Of a stretch of 64,000 nt of DNA, positions 34,100 to 43,469 are shown in pieces (positions within the stretch are counted from its first letter, which is position 1; each line of letters begins with the position of its first letter). Made by a program: the position numbers and the translations under genes. Origin of the DNA: Bacteroides fragilis NCTC 9343 (GTDB lineage: Bacteria; Bacteroidota; Bacteroidia; Bacteroidales; Bacteroidaceae); NCBI RefSeq assembly GCF_000025985.1, contig NC_003228.3:3100001-3164000 (forward strand). Direction: 5' to 3'. The notes below the pieces were generated by a model that was not told where the DNA came from, did no database searches, and was given only the letters and a program-made list of their open reading frames with translations.

Positions 34100-34134
34100 A
34101 GCGGCCTCTCCTTCCAACAGGTATCGAGGCCGCT
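34100..34134. terminator. Hairpin between convergent genes
   Basis: AGCGGCCTC (34100-34108) pairs with GAGGCCGCT (34126-34134); modestly T-rich on the plus side. It can serve the thioredoxin operon and perhaps the peroxidase gene. Confidence 0.7.
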
Positions 34135-34144
34135 CTTCGTGTTT

Positions 34145-35254
34145 CTAGCGCTTCTCCGATTTATGCACTTTCATATAGCCGTCGGTCAGTGTTTTCATAA
34201 ATGCCACGATATCGGCTTCTTCTTCCTGTGTCAGTCCGAGGTTTCCCAGTTCCTCCTTGTTCACGGTGGCAGGATACTCGGCAGGAGGAAATTCATCACT
34301 CACATCCCGCACGTTATAGAAATGTACAATCTCCTCGAGTGTCTTAAAATAGCCATTATGACCATACGGAGCCGTCAGTTCGACATTTCGCAACGTGGGT
34401 ACACGGAACTTGCCATTTTCGCTTTCGGCATTCACAATGGCTCCCAGTCCCAGATCAACCGAATCCGCAGTTAACAGAAAATATTCTGCCGCTACCTTAT
34501 AGTGAGGATGATCCGGCAACTTCGGAATGCCCAGATTATCATAAGTATGATCGGTAAACAGCGTGCGATGCGCACGTTTGTCACGGTCCAGGATATGACA
34601 TTCGGCACACTGCCCCTTATCTTTGAACAGTTCCTTGCCTCTCGCTTCCTGTTCGGTCAGCTGATAATTTCCTTTTTTATACGCATCATACTTGGATGTA
34701 AAGGGATTGATCTCCCTGGATGCCTGATAAGCGGCCAATGCGTCCGTAACATGGGCAAACAAAGAATCGGCATGTTCTGTCTCTCCATATATCTGCACTA
34801 TCCGGTCATAATACGGAGTCCGCTTCACTTTCTCCGCCACCATCTGTTTGTCCCTATTTCCCATTTCCACAGGATTCAAGAGCGGAATGCCTGCCTGATC
34901 CTGCAAGGAGGGAGAACGACCGTCCCAAAACAAACCTCCCACATAGTTTTCGTCATCATCGTCATAATGCAATTCGGGCACAAAGGCCGCATAGCACACT
35001 GACATGGAGTTGCGCTGGGAAAAGAGTCCCTGGACGGCTCCTTCGGATATGGCACGGGCTTGTTCATCGGCAAATCCCTTGGAAGAAGCATGGCAGGTGG
35101 CACACGATTGCCCGGGTGGCTCGGACAGTGAAGTATCATGAAAAAGGAGTTTGCCCAGCGCTTCCTTCTCACTTCCGGTTTTGTGAGACGGATGACCACA
35201 GGAGATGCAGACAGTGCCCAGCAGTATGACGAATAGCAGTTTATGTGTCTTCAT
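34145..35254 (-). CDS. Di-heme cytochrome c peroxidase, lipoprotein
   Basis: The 369-residue protein of the CcpA/MauG family has two heme c sites, QSCATCHAS and GQCAECHIL, and a C-terminal DIVAFMKTLTDGY. The N-terminus is a lipoprotein signal (LLGTVCISC), so it sits on the periplasmic side of a membrane. It would reduce hydrogen peroxide with electrons from the respiratory chain. It needs heme, which matches the heme-uptake genes in this window. Confidence 0.92.
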   Translation of the reverse strand: MKTHKLLFVILLGTVCISCGHPSHKTGSEKEALGKLLFHDTSLSEPPGQSCATCHASSKGFADEQARAISEGAVQGLFSQRNSMSVCYAAFVPELHYDDDDENYVGGLFWDGRSPSLQDQAGIPLLNPVEMGNRDKQMVAEKVKRTPYYDRIVQIYGETEHADSLFAHVTDALAAYQASREINPFTSKYDAYKKGNYQLTEQEARGKELFKDKGQCAECHILDRDKRAHRTLFTDHTYDNLGIPKLPDHPHYKVAAEYFLLTADSVDLGLGAIVNAESENGKFRVPTLRNVELTAPYGHNGYFKTLEEIVHFYNVRDVSDEFPPAEYPATVNKEELGNLGLTQEEEADIVAFMKTLTDGYMKVHKSEKR

Positions 35255-35289
35255 AGTTGTAAAAACAGAGATATGGTTATTTCAGAGGT

Positions 35290-35297
35290 CAAAGATA
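35290..35297 (-). promoter_or_regulatory. Putative -7 box for the peroxidase gene
   Basis: On the minus strand TATCTTTG, 35 bp before the ATG at 35254. No NarL-type site at the fixed position. Confidence 0.55.
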
Positions 35298-35412
35298 CAT
35301 TATTTTCCGGAAAGAGATAAAAAAGTCCGGTCGAAATCACATCGCCCGGACCCCTCTAAACAGCTTCTCACGAATCTGTTCCACGAAAATATACTATAGT
35401 TATAAAGAATTT

Positions 35413-36390
35413 CTATCCTTCTTCCGGCCAGAGTTCTCCGGCAACCATTTCAGCCATTTTCAATGTATGCCACTGTTTTTCTTCAGCAGCTTCATAAGAT
35501 TCCGAAGGCAACACTTCGGCATTGGGTATGCACAGCGAGAAACGGTGCGAAGGAATATAACGTATGATCTGGTCGATCTTGGCTCTCAACTCTTCCAGCT
35601 CTTCCTCCACGGGATAATGCGAAAGTACGAAGCCAAACACAGATTGCTTCTCGCGGATGAACCACAACAAACGGTTCTTGCCGCAACATTCCGAATCGTA
35701 ATCGAGGAAAAAAGCATGAATCCCCTGTAGCGAGAAAAGCATCTCGGTAGGTGAATGAAAAGCAATGAAAAGATCGGCGGGAAGATTCTCCAATGCCATG
35801 TTGTTGACACGGATCGCGTTATCCGTCACCGTACGCGTTGCATCATCGAGTTGCAGATAACGGCATCCCGATCTGTACAGTTCCATAATCAGTTTCTGAT
35901 ACGTCTGTGCAAGGTCTACCAACAGTATCTCACGGTCGGGATAGACCGAATCGAGTTCGGTCCGGTTTGCGTCTTTCATTAATTCTGCCAGCAGGCGCGA
36001 AGGCGCAGGAAGCACTTGCTTAGCTATTACATCTCCACCGGTCACCCCGGTAAGAAAGACAAAATCATCGAGCACAGGATGGTGATGTACATCGATCCGA
36101 CCGGTCAGTTCGACAGAGGTCTTTCTGTCATCCCGGAACCGGATACCATCCAATCCGCACATAAAGTCGAGCGGCCACGCATCACTGCGGAAACGGCCGT
36201 CAGTGACCACCTTCAACCCTTCTGCCTTCAGTCTGTCTACCAGATTCCGTATCTCGGCATCTTCGACAGCACGCAAGGTCAGCAGGCTGATTTGTTCGTT
36301 TCGATATTGCTCACGGGCTTCTCTCAATGCAGCGGGCAAAAGAAAAGTACCGGCAACGTCTACTTTGAACGGAGGAACTACGTTTTCCAT
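35413..36390 (-). CDS. B12-independent methionine synthase-like protein (MetE C-terminal family)
   Basis: The 325-residue protein corresponds to the catalytic half of MetE (YxjG/YxjH-like): FKVDVAGTFLLP, VVTDGRFRSDAW, YLQLDDATRT, FIAFHSPTEM, and YDSECCGKNRLLWF with a possible Zn Cys. It lacks the N-terminal MetE half, so it probably takes methyl groups from another donor. A cobalamin riboswitch directly upstream means it is made when B12 is scarce, matching a substitute for B12-dependent MetH. Confidence 0.82.
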   Translation of the reverse strand: MENVVPPFKVDVAGTFLLPAALREAREQYRNEQISLLTLRAVEDAEIRNLVDRLKAEGLKVVTDGRFRSDAWPLDFMCGLDGIRFRDDRKTSVELTGRIDVHHHPVLDDFVFLTGVTGGDVIAKQVLPAPSRLLAELMKDANRTELDSVYPDREILLVDLAQTYQKLIMELYRSGCRYLQLDDATRTVTDNAIRVNNMALENLPADLFIAFHSPTEMLFSLQGIHAFFLDYDSECCGKNRLLWFIREKQSVFGFVLSHYPVEEELEELRAKIDQIIRYIPSHRFSLCIPNAEVLPSESYEAAEEKQWHTLKMAEMVAGELWPEEG

Positions 36391-36464
36391 ACGTTCTACG
36401 TTTTTAATATTGATTGTTACTATCGTGCTTCGCTCCTAACCCACGAGGAACCAAGACTTATCAG

Positions 36465-36645
36465 CGAGAGTGGCAGGTCTTCTGACTTAGCTTCCATTCC
36501 GAACGCCTTCCCGACTACACGAGTCAGTGGCCAAAGAGTATCCTGTCGGAATGTTTATAATAAAACTTCACAGCAGCGGGACTGTCCGGGAGTTACACCC
36601 GATTCCCTTTTAATCGCCCAAAGCAGGAAAGCTTCGGCGAACCAA
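36465..36645 (-). promoter_or_regulatory. Cobalamin riboswitch
   Basis: The minus strand reads GGGAATCGGGTGTAA, then GACAGTCCCGCTGCTGTGAA (B12 box), and later TCAGAAGACCTGCC, the conserved blocks of the adenosylcobalamin riboswitch in order. It matches the second riboswitch in this window block by block. A -7 box TATATTTG lies at 36654-36661. It sits 75 bp upstream of the methionine-synthase-like gene and should shut it off when B12 is plentiful. Confidence 0.92.
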
Positions 36646-36732
36646 TCTGCCGACAAATATAAAAACAATAAATCAGATATTTGTGTTCAACATGATACTT
36701 TTTTCAATCAGAGCCTCTGTCCGGGCAAAATA

Positions 36733-36761
36733 AAGGCTCTGTCCGGTCGGAACAGAGCCTT
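36733..36761 (-). terminator. Terminator of the TonB receptor gene
   Basis: AAGGCTCTGT and ACAGAGCCTT pair around a 9-nt loop, followed on the minus strand by TATTTTG. Confidence 0.75.
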
Positions 36762-36807
36762 CATCTCGACCGAACAGAAGCTCGGTTTCCATTCAAATGT
36801 AACGGGG

Positions 36808-39117
36808 TTAATAGCTGATCTTTATTCCGGCGAAATAGCTTCGCGGAGCAGCCGGACCATAAATATATCCGGAGTCACGCTCCACTCCCTGGTCGAAATC
36901 GTTCTGATAAGCATTGAACACATTCTGCACACCTGCACTCAATTGCAGGTCCACCGATTTATAAAGTTTGAAATCATAGGCCACCTTGACTCCCATATCG
37001 AAGAAATCGCGCGTATTCACCGCCACATCCTTGTCAATATAACCGGCCATGTGCTGCACCAGCATCGATCCGGTGTACGTGCCCGACAGGGATAATGACA
37101 GAGGCTTGATCGGCATATACGTTGCCGTAAAGTACCCATAGGTATTCGGCGTACGGAAAATCTTCTTCTCGGCCGGTGCCGTTTCGCTCCATTTTTCCGG
37201 TTCGTCATAACGGCTCTGTTGCAACGTGACTCCTGCCTGTAACTGGAACAAAGAGAGATAAGCCATTTTTCCCTCCATCGACAGTCCCAATACTTTGGCT
37301 CCCGATCCGTTACGGCGCTCTTTGATAAGAATGCCGTCCCGCTCTCCAATGTTCTCGAGTACAAATACATCCGACAGTCTGGTATAAAAACCTTCAACCA
37401 GGAAGTTTACCTGAAAAGCACCGAAACGATGATACATATCGGCTGAAGCGCTGAAACTCTGAGATTTTTCCTCTTTCAGATTCTTGGCACGCTCAATCAT
37501 CGACACCGTTCCGCCTACATTCTCAATATGCAGGTCTTCGTCGAAAGCCTGCGGGGCACGGAAGCCCGACGAATAACTCAGGCGAAGATTAATGTCCTCG
37601 GAAGGATTGAAACGGAGATTGGCACGAGGGCTAAAGATAACATGGTTGATCAGATTGTGCTTATCCAGACGTCCGCCCAACAGAATGCTCCATTTCTCGT
37701 TTTTCCATTCATTCTGCAAAAAAGCACTACCAATATTTACCGTCTGCTTCGTATAACGGTTGTATCCCCACATATCGTCCTTCAGGTTATCCCGGTTATA
37801 CTCCAATCCCGCAGTCAGGTCGGCAGGCATGAAAAGGCATTTACCGAAACTGTACACATATTGAGAACCGCCGATAAATGTCAGGTCCGTTGTCTTTCCA
37901 TAGGCGTTCTGGTCTTTTTTGCTGCCATAATAACTGTCGCGGTCCGTATGCTGTGCCGAAGTATAAACGGTCAGACGGTGTTTTTCATTCGGAGCAAAAT
38001 AATCGAATTTCAAGCCACCACCGTTGATGGAGTGCTGAATCTGCTCGGCAATGTCAGCCTCGTGAGGCGGACGGTTCAGCAGGTTTCCGCCACGACGAAA
38101 CTCCTGTAAGTGATGATACTCAAATGTCAACTTAGAATAAGTGCTTGTCTTGAGGAACGAACGGAAGCCGACTGTCTGGTTTTTAAGTTTCGGCATTTCG
38201 GAATAACCGTCTCCATCATGATCGTACGCATCCCGGTGACGGTTCTGTCCGAACACATAAAGTCCCGCCCGATGATCATCGGTCACCAGCGATGCGTTCA
38301 GCGAAGTATTATTATCGAAAGACGAGCTGCCGCCGATAGAAGTAAGAGTATGTGCCAACTGCCCCGAATTGCGCAATGGCTCCTTGGTGATAATATTAAT
38401 GGTTCCGGCAATAGCGGACGAACCGAACAGGGCAGAACCTCCGCCTCGCATCACCTCTACCCGCTCGATCATATTGGCAGGAATCTGTTCCAACCCGTAA
38501 ACACCGGAAAGGGCACTGAAGATGGGACGCGAATCGATAAGAATCTGTGTATACGGACCGTCCAGTCCATTGATGCGCACCTGCTGGAAACCGCAATTCT
38601 GACAGTTCGTTTCGACCCGGACACCGGGCTGGAAGTTAAGCCCCTGCGAAAGTGTAGGCGAGTTTGTATTCTCAAACATCTTCATATCTACCACATTGAC
38701 CAATGTAGGTGCCAAGCGCCGTTTGGTCACGCTGCGATTGGCCGAAACTACCACTCCGTCAAGCGCTACGGCATCTTCTTCCAACTCAAAATTTTCTTCA
38801 AGTGTCTTTCCTTTCCTGAGACTGACATTGCGACTGATGGTTTTATACCCCACCGAACTGGCTTCGAGCACAAAATTCCCTTCGGGAAGGTTTTTCAGGA
38901 AATAGTGTCCGGTGGCATCCGTCACCGTACCGATGGTAGTTCCTTTCAGGGCGATTGTTATATAAGAGAGGTGTTCACCTGTTTTTTTATCGAGTACATG
39001 GCCGATGATATTGGCATCAGACGCTTTCAGTTCCGGATGTTCCGGTTGGTCGGCCATAGCAGGCAACAGGGCACAGCACAGGCTAACGAGGAAAAATATA
39101 TATTTCTTCATTTTCAT
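36808..39117 (-). CDS. TonB-dependent outer-membrane receptor
   Basis: The 769-residue protein has a signal peptide ending LLPAMA, a CarboxypepD-like domain (NIIGHVLDKKTGEHLSYI), a plug (NSPTLSQGLNFQPGVRVE through VEVMRGGGSALFG and AGTINIITKEP), and a 22-strand type barrel ending GIKISY. The plug contains CQNCGFQQVRINGLDGPYTQ, seen in BtuB- and metal-type receptors of Bacteroides. It follows the His-rich protein gene by 64 bp and probably shares its NarL-type promoter. Candidate ligands are heme, iron complexes or another metal. The B12 riboswitch downstream does not precede this gene. Confidence 0.85.
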   Translation of the reverse strand: MKMKKYIFFLVSLCCALLPAMADQPEHPELKASDANIIGHVLDKKTGEHLSYITIALKGTTIGTVTDATGHYFLKNLPEGNFVLEASSVGYKTISRNVSLRKGKTLEENFELEEDAVALDGVVVSANRSVTKRRLAPTLVNVVDMKMFENTNSPTLSQGLNFQPGVRVETNCQNCGFQQVRINGLDGPYTQILIDSRPIFSALSGVYGLEQIPANMIERVEVMRGGGSALFGSSAIAGTINIITKEPLRNSGQLAHTLTSIGGSSSFDNNTSLNASLVTDDHRAGLYVFGQNRHRDAYDHDGDGYSEMPKLKNQTVGFRSFLKTSTYSKLTFEYHHLQEFRRGGNLLNRPPHEADIAEQIQHSINGGGLKFDYFAPNEKHRLTVYTSAQHTDRDSYYGSKKDQNAYGKTTDLTFIGGSQYVYSFGKCLFMPADLTAGLEYNRDNLKDDMWGYNRYTKQTVNIGSAFLQNEWKNEKWSILLGGRLDKHNLINHVIFSPRANLRFNPSEDINLRLSYSSGFRAPQAFDEDLHIENVGGTVSMIERAKNLKEEKSQSFSASADMYHRFGAFQVNFLVEGFYTRLSDVFVLENIGERDGILIKERRNGSGAKVLGLSMEGKMAYLSLFQLQAGVTLQQSRYDEPEKWSETAPAEKKIFRTPNTYGYFTATYMPIKPLSLSLSGTYTGSMLVQHMAGYIDKDVAVNTRDFFDMGVKVAYDFKLYKSVDLQLSAGVQNVFNAYQNDFDQGVERDSGYIYGPAAPRSYFAGIKISY

Positions 39118-39181
39118 TTTTGGATAGTAGAATTACTAAATAAATTTCTCTAAATAATGCAGTGAGAGTGAGAGAGATGTT

Positions 39182-39526
39182 CTATCTCCCGGCAGGAGGT
39201 GCCCGCAAAGATACCACGCCCACGACGGACGAACAGTATCCTGCCCTATCCGGACGCCACGAAAGGGTATAGAGCAGACAAGCAATAAACTGAAGAGAGA
39301 GAAAAAAGATACCGGCTCCGGTAGTCACCACGTGATTCAGCAAATGAATCAATTGAAATTCGACCGTGGTGTGACTATGGGGAGAGTCTTTCTTAAACGG
39401 GTGCGAATGGACAATGGTCACCCCATTCACTACATGCGAGTGAGTAAAGAGTGTGATACCTGCCATGTACGATATAAATAGCACAGGCAGAAACCATCTC
39501 ATTATTTTCAGGCACCCTTGTTTCAT
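39182..39526 (-). CDS. Small membrane protein with His-rich periplasmic segment
   Basis: The 114-residue protein has a first hydrophobic segment (FLPVLFISYMAGITLF), then a short His-rich stretch with HSHVVNGVTIVHSHP and SPHSHT, then a second membrane helix (GIFFLSLQFIACLLYTL) and an Arg-rich tail. The histidines suggest metal binding in the periplasm. It is co-directional with and upstream of the TonB receptor gene and is driven by a NarL-type operator, so a role in handling an imported metal or heme is plausible. No named family is recognised. Confidence 0.65.
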   Translation of the reverse strand: MKQGCLKIMRWFLPVLFISYMAGITLFTHSHVVNGVTIVHSHPFKKDSPHSHTTVEFQLIHLLNHVVTTGAGIFFLSLQFIACLLYTLSWRPDRAGYCSSVVGVVSLRAPPAGR

Positions 39527-39542
39527 CCGTTTAGTTTTGTGG

Positions 39543-39589
39543 CAAAGATAAGAAGTATTCCATAATGGAACAATCCCTATTTATAGGGA
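39543..39589 (-). promoter_or_regulatory. NarL-type operator (perfect palindrome) and promoter
   Basis: The palindrome TCCCTAT-TT-ATAGGGA (39574-39589) is the best site in the window, with flanking A and T extending it to 18 bp. Its centre is 31.5 nt from the minus-strand -7 box TATCTTTG (39543-39550). No distal partner is seen at 32-33 bp. It drives the His-rich protein and probably the TonB receptor. Confidence 0.75.
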
Positions 39590-39671
39590 TAATAAATGTA
39601 ACACCGCATCCGGACAGATTGTTCACACATTTTTAATCTTATTGGATATTTCCGGTCTCCAGGCGGCATAT

Positions 39672-39718
39672 ATAAAAAAACGGGGTGTGTCATCTGTGAA
39701 TAATGACACACCCCGTTT
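39672..39718 (-). terminator. Terminator of the DUF418 gene
   Basis: AAACGGGGTGTGTCAT and ATGACACACCCCGTTT pair over 16 bp around a 9-nt loop, and on the minus strand are followed by a run of seven T residues. Confidence 0.88.
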
Positions 39719-39755
39719 CCATAGATACGGCCGATGGACGAATCCATCCCAGCCG

Positions 39756-40943
39756 TTATTCCGAACGAATCCAGGTCAGTTTATGCCAGATGCTTTCCAA
39801 AGGTCCCTGCTTATGCGCCTTCAGCCACCATTTACAGAAACGAACCTGCAAAAGGAAGAATGCAAAGCCTATCAGCAGGCTGACGGTATAACCGCAATAA
39901 GGGGCCAGATACAGCGCGAACGGGAAATAAATAATAGCTCCGGCAATAGACTGGGAGATGTAGTTCGTCAGACTCATCTTACCATAAAACCGCAAATCGG
40001 CTGTCAGCTTCCTGAATTTCTCCGTTTGATATAGCAGCACGAACGAAGCGACCAATACTATTGTGAAAGCAAACTTTTGCCACATATCCATCACTACCCC
40101 TACCGTCTGGCGTATCATATCCGGCTGTCCGGCATCCATCAATTGCACTTTCAGCTGATAGAGAGGACCAAACAGAACGGCACTCCAGATCAGGGCTTTC
40201 ACCCAAAAGCGGATCGTGGCCTCCGAAGCAACGAAGAGTTGCTTTCGTCCGATCAACATTCCCAGCAGAAACAGTCCGGCTGTCTGCAGGAAGCGTCCTG
40301 CACCTATTGCCCAGAACAGGCTCGCTTTTTGTCCCAAGGTTACATTTCCCCAGATAAACTTCCAGAAATCTCCTTCCTTGGTATATTCGGCTACTTCGCC
40401 ATACATCTGACCGACTCCCAGGTCGGGCAAAGAATGGGCGGGATTGAAAAGATTCATCACGTAATGATACCATTCCACCGGTTGCAGCAGCAGGAAAATG
40501 GCCAGGATAAATACCGTACGGTCACTCCACTTACGGACAATAAACAGGAAAATACCTACCACACAGAATAGCAGCAACACATCTCCTGCGGGGAAGAATG
40601 CCGCATTCAAAGTGGCAAAACCACCCAACAGGAGCAGACGCCAAAGAAAACGGTAACCAAAATCCTTGCCTTTCTTCTGTTGGTTGGTATACTGTATGTA
40701 GAACGTCAACCCGAAAAGCAAAGCAAAAATAGCATACGCTTTCCCGGCAAATAAAGAAAATGTCACACTGAATACCCCTTCGTCGAGGATATTGAGCCAT
40801 CCCGGTTGGGAGGCTGCGTCGGGATATACAGGAAAGATAAAGTGCTCAAGGTTATGAACCAGCAGGATCGCCATCACGGCAAAACCGCGCAATGCGTCCA
40901 CTACCTCGATACGGGGAGTTTTTGAAGCAATTGTTTGTCGCAT
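39756..40943 (-). CDS. DUF418 family membrane protein
   Basis: The 395-residue protein has about nine to ten membrane helices, starting RIEVVDALRGFAVMAILLVHNL, a motif of the DUF418 and acyltransferase-3-like families. RFYGKMSLTNYISQS near residue 330 is a DUF418 signature. Function unknown; probably in the inner membrane. It is monocistronic with a -7 box TACTTTTG at 40983-40990. Confidence 0.85.
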   Translation of the reverse strand: MRQTIASKTPRIEVVDALRGFAVMAILLVHNLEHFIFPVYPDAASQPGWLNILDEGVFSVTFSLFAGKAYAIFALLFGLTFYIQYTNQQKKGKDFGYRFLWRLLLLGGFATLNAAFFPAGDVLLLFCVVGIFLFIVRKWSDRTVFILAIFLLLQPVEWYHYVMNLFNPAHSLPDLGVGQMYGEVAEYTKEGDFWKFIWGNVTLGQKASLFWAIGAGRFLQTAGLFLLGMLIGRKQLFVASEATIRFWVKALIWSAVLFGPLYQLKVQLMDAGQPDMIRQTVGVVMDMWQKFAFTIVLVASFVLLYQTEKFRKLTADLRFYGKMSLTNYISQSIAGAIIYFPFALYLAPYCGYTVSLLIGFAFFLLQVRFCKWWLKAHKQGPLESIWHKLTWIRSE

Positions 40944-41093
40944 GTTTTTGTTGTTTTTATAATGTGATTATTGAATTAGGGACAAAAGTAATAAAATGAA
41001 TCAGAACCGGGAAAATAAAGTCAATAAAGTAGATAACCTTGCAGCACTCCTTACAGAAACAAACTCAGGCCTCAACTCCCGGCCTGCTTCATG

Positions 41094-42623
41094 CTATCCT
41101 TTCTTCGTCCTGAGAAACAATACCGGAACGACACACAGCAACGTGACGATAAAGGCGATAAAGAAATCGTCGTTAATGGCACTGATGTATCCCTCCAGAT
41201 CGATACGCTTCAATATCAGCATCTCCGCCACTTCTTTGGCTGTATCGGGCGTTCTGCCCCCTGTATGTTCTATAAACCGGCTCAAGGAATGAAGGGTCTG
41301 CCGGTATACGTCTCCTGTATAGTTGAGTGCTTCGCCATATCGCTGCGTGTGAAAAGCCGTACGCTGTGTCAGCAGATGACTGAAGATGGCTACTCCGAAA
41401 CTTCCTCCCATCTGCCGGACAATGTTCGTGATACTGGAAGCCTGTGCCATATCACTGTTACGGATATTCACCAGCGACAGGGTCAGCAACGGGGTGAAGA
41501 GCAATCCCATACCCAGTCCGCGCAGATAAAGACTCAGTATGATGTACCACTTCTCGGTCAGAAAAGACAGATAATAGTTCATATAGAAACTCAAAGCCAT
41601 CAACAGGATTCCCGACACGATAAAGACCTTGGGGTTGATCCGTTGCATCAGTTTGCCGGACAAAGGAGAAGCCACTCCCTGGATAATCCCCACTGGCATG
41701 AAAAACATACCGGCCTGCAAAGCCGAATAGCCCAGATTATCCTGTAAATAGAGCGGAATCAAAAACGTACTGCCGAACATACCGATACCAAAAACAAACA
41801 GAATCAGGTTGGACAACGCAAAGTCCCTGTCGACAAACAGGCGCAGATTGATCAGCGGTGTCTTGACGGTAAACTCGAAATAAAGGAAAAGAATAAAAGT
41901 GACCACTGCAATCCACATGGCACCAAGTACTACGGGACTGCTCCATCCCATGGAATTGGTTGACGAATTGACTTCGGAAAGCCCGTACATGAAGACAGGC
42001 AAGAAGATGGCTGAAGTGATGAAACCCGGGATATCGAAAGGAACTCCGGTTCCTTTCACATGTTCCTTTTGCACAATGGCAGTGACGATCAGGGCCAGGA
42101 TTCCTATCGGGATGTTGACATAAAAGATATAGTTCCAGTCCATATAATCTACCAGGTATCCACCGATAGCAGGCCCGAAAGAGACCGAAGCGGCAGAAGC
42201 GATGGACCAGAACCCCAATGCCGTCCCCCGTTGTTCGGGAGGGAATACATCGCTCACAATAGCCATGCCGACAGGAAGGAGCATGCCGCATCCGAAACCT
42301 TCGATCACCCGCCAGAAGATCAGCTCTTCGATGGTAGATGAACTGCCACACATGAAGGAACCGGCCGTAAATACGAGTAGGGACAAGAAATATATCTTTT
42401 TATAACCAAAGCGTTCGGACAGCCATCCGGCAGCAGGAAGAATACTCGCCATCGAAAGCATGTATCCGGTCAGCACCCATTCGGCCACATTGATATCCGC
42501 ACCGAGCGTACCCATAATCACAGGCAGCCCGGTATTGACGACTGTAGAATCGAGCACCGCCATAAAGGTGCCTATCATGATGTTGCCCAATACGATCCAT
42601 TTATAAGAAGAACTTTCTTTCAT
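41094..42623 (-). CDS. MFS multidrug exporter, DHA2 (EmrB/QacA) family
   Basis: The 509-residue protein has 14 predicted membrane helices and the DHA2 motifs: FMAVLDSTVVNTGLPVIMG (motif D1), GWLSERFGYKKIY (motif A) and FGPAIGGYLVDYMDWNYIFY (motif C). It would use proton influx to export drugs, bile salts or similar compounds. The start overlaps the stop of the HlyD-type gene by 4 nt, so the pair forms an operon. No outer-membrane TolC gene is adjacent. Confidence 0.92.
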   Translation of the reverse strand: MKESSSYKWIVLGNIMIGTFMAVLDSTVVNTGLPVIMGTLGADINVAEWVLTGYMLSMASILPAAGWLSERFGYKKIYFLSLLVFTAGSFMCGSSSTIEELIFWRVIEGFGCGMLLPVGMAIVSDVFPPEQRGTALGFWSIASAASVSFGPAIGGYLVDYMDWNYIFYVNIPIGILALIVTAIVQKEHVKGTGVPFDIPGFITSAIFLPVFMYGLSEVNSSTNSMGWSSPVVLGAMWIAVVTFILFLYFEFTVKTPLINLRLFVDRDFALSNLILFVFGIGMFGSTFLIPLYLQDNLGYSALQAGMFFMPVGIIQGVASPLSGKLMQRINPKVFIVSGILLMALSFYMNYYLSFLTEKWYIILSLYLRGLGMGLLFTPLLTLSLVNIRNSDMAQASSITNIVRQMGGSFGVAIFSHLLTQRTAFHTQRYGEALNYTGDVYRQTLHSLSRFIEHTGGRTPDTAKEVAEMLILKRIDLEGYISAINDDFFIAFIVTLLCVVPVLFLRTKKG

Positions 42624-43300
42624 TCTTTGACGATCTTCACGTTAGCAGACATCCCCGAAAGCAGTCGGAGATTGGCTTTCAGTTTCTCTTTACCTTCTAC
42701 CCGGTCGATTGATATCTTCAGGGGAATCCGCTGGGCCACCTTTGTATAGTTGCCCGATGCGTTATCAGGGGGAATCAGAGAAAACTCGGATGCAGTATTG
42801 GCACCGATATAGAAGATTTTGCCGTAAAACGTCAGTCCGGGATAGGCGTCGAGGGTGAAAAGAGCCTGTTGTCCCATACGGACTTCATCAAACTTAGTCT
42901 CCTGCAAGTAGACAGTCACCCAGAGTTTCTTGCCCTCGTTCAAGGTAAAGATGTTCTCGCCCGGCTGCAACAGATCGCCGGGAACCACCCACTGCTTGGC
43001 TATCAAGCCATCGACAGGTGAAACAATCCGGTAATCCTCAGTCATCGTGCTGTCGAGCACAGCCAGCAGTTCACCTCTCTTCACGCTGTCACCCTCCTGC
43101 TTGAAGACAGCAGACAAAGGGGCCATCGCACGGACGGACACATTCACACGACTGCCATCCAGGTTTGCATCTATGGTAGATACGTATTTTCGATAGTTCC
43201 ACCACCAGACAACGGCTACGACAATAGCGATGATAAGCAATATCACCAGCCAGATAAACTTTTTCTTATCAGAGGGATTCGATGTATTTGCAGCGTCCAT
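42620..43300 (-). CDS. HlyD/EmrA-type adaptor protein, compact
   Basis: The 226-residue protein has an N-terminal membrane helix (FIWLVILLIIAIVVAVVWWW), two lipoyl half-motifs (MAPLSAVFKQEGDSVKRGEL and IVSPVDGLIAKQWVVPGDLL) and a beta-barrel part. The two lipoyl halves are joined by only about 15 residues, so the long coiled-coil hairpin of EmrA (about 390 residues) is missing. It is the partner of the downstream DHA2 exporter. Confidence 0.88.
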   Translation of the reverse strand: MDAANTSNPSDKKKFIWLVILLIIAIVVAVVWWWNYRKYVSTIDANLDGSRVNVSVRAMAPLSAVFKQEGDSVKRGELLAVLDSTMTEDYRIVSPVDGLIAKQWVVPGDLLQPGENIFTLNEGKKLWVTVYLQETKFDEVRMGQQALFTLDAYPGLTFYGKIFYIGANTASEFSLIPPDNASGNYTKVAQRIPLKISIDRVEGKEKLKANLRLLSGMSANVKIVKE

Positions 43301-43390
43301 AATTCTTGAGATTAGTTACAAGGGTGTAAACAAAATCCGCAAGAAAAGGTTTGATGGCTGTGGGAAAGGAATCGCTGCCGGCTATAGAAG

Positions 43391-43446
43391 ACACGGAGGG
43401 CACAGAGCGCTATTCCTGGGAATAGTTATGCTCTGTGCCCTCCGCA
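43391..43446. repeat. Hairpin with nested inner hairpin
   Basis: The outer arms CGGAGGGCACAGAGC and GCTCTGTGCCCTCCG enclose an inner pair CTATTCC/GGAATAG. It may be a distant member of the CACAGAG repeat family. It lies just after the YidE-type gene (minus strand) and could act in its 3' end; no T-run is present. Confidence 0.6.
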
Positions 43447-43469
43447 GTATCTTTTTATGGTCAGCCGGC

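Noticed and set aside
36465..39117. B12 riboswitch controlling the TonB receptor (a BtuB role)
   Set aside because: The riboswitch lies downstream of the receptor gene on the same strand, after a terminator, and directly precedes the methionine-synthase-like gene.
37528..39153. Two long plus-strand frames opposite the TonB receptor gene
   Set aside because: They mirror the receptor coding sequence and show no recognisable motifs.
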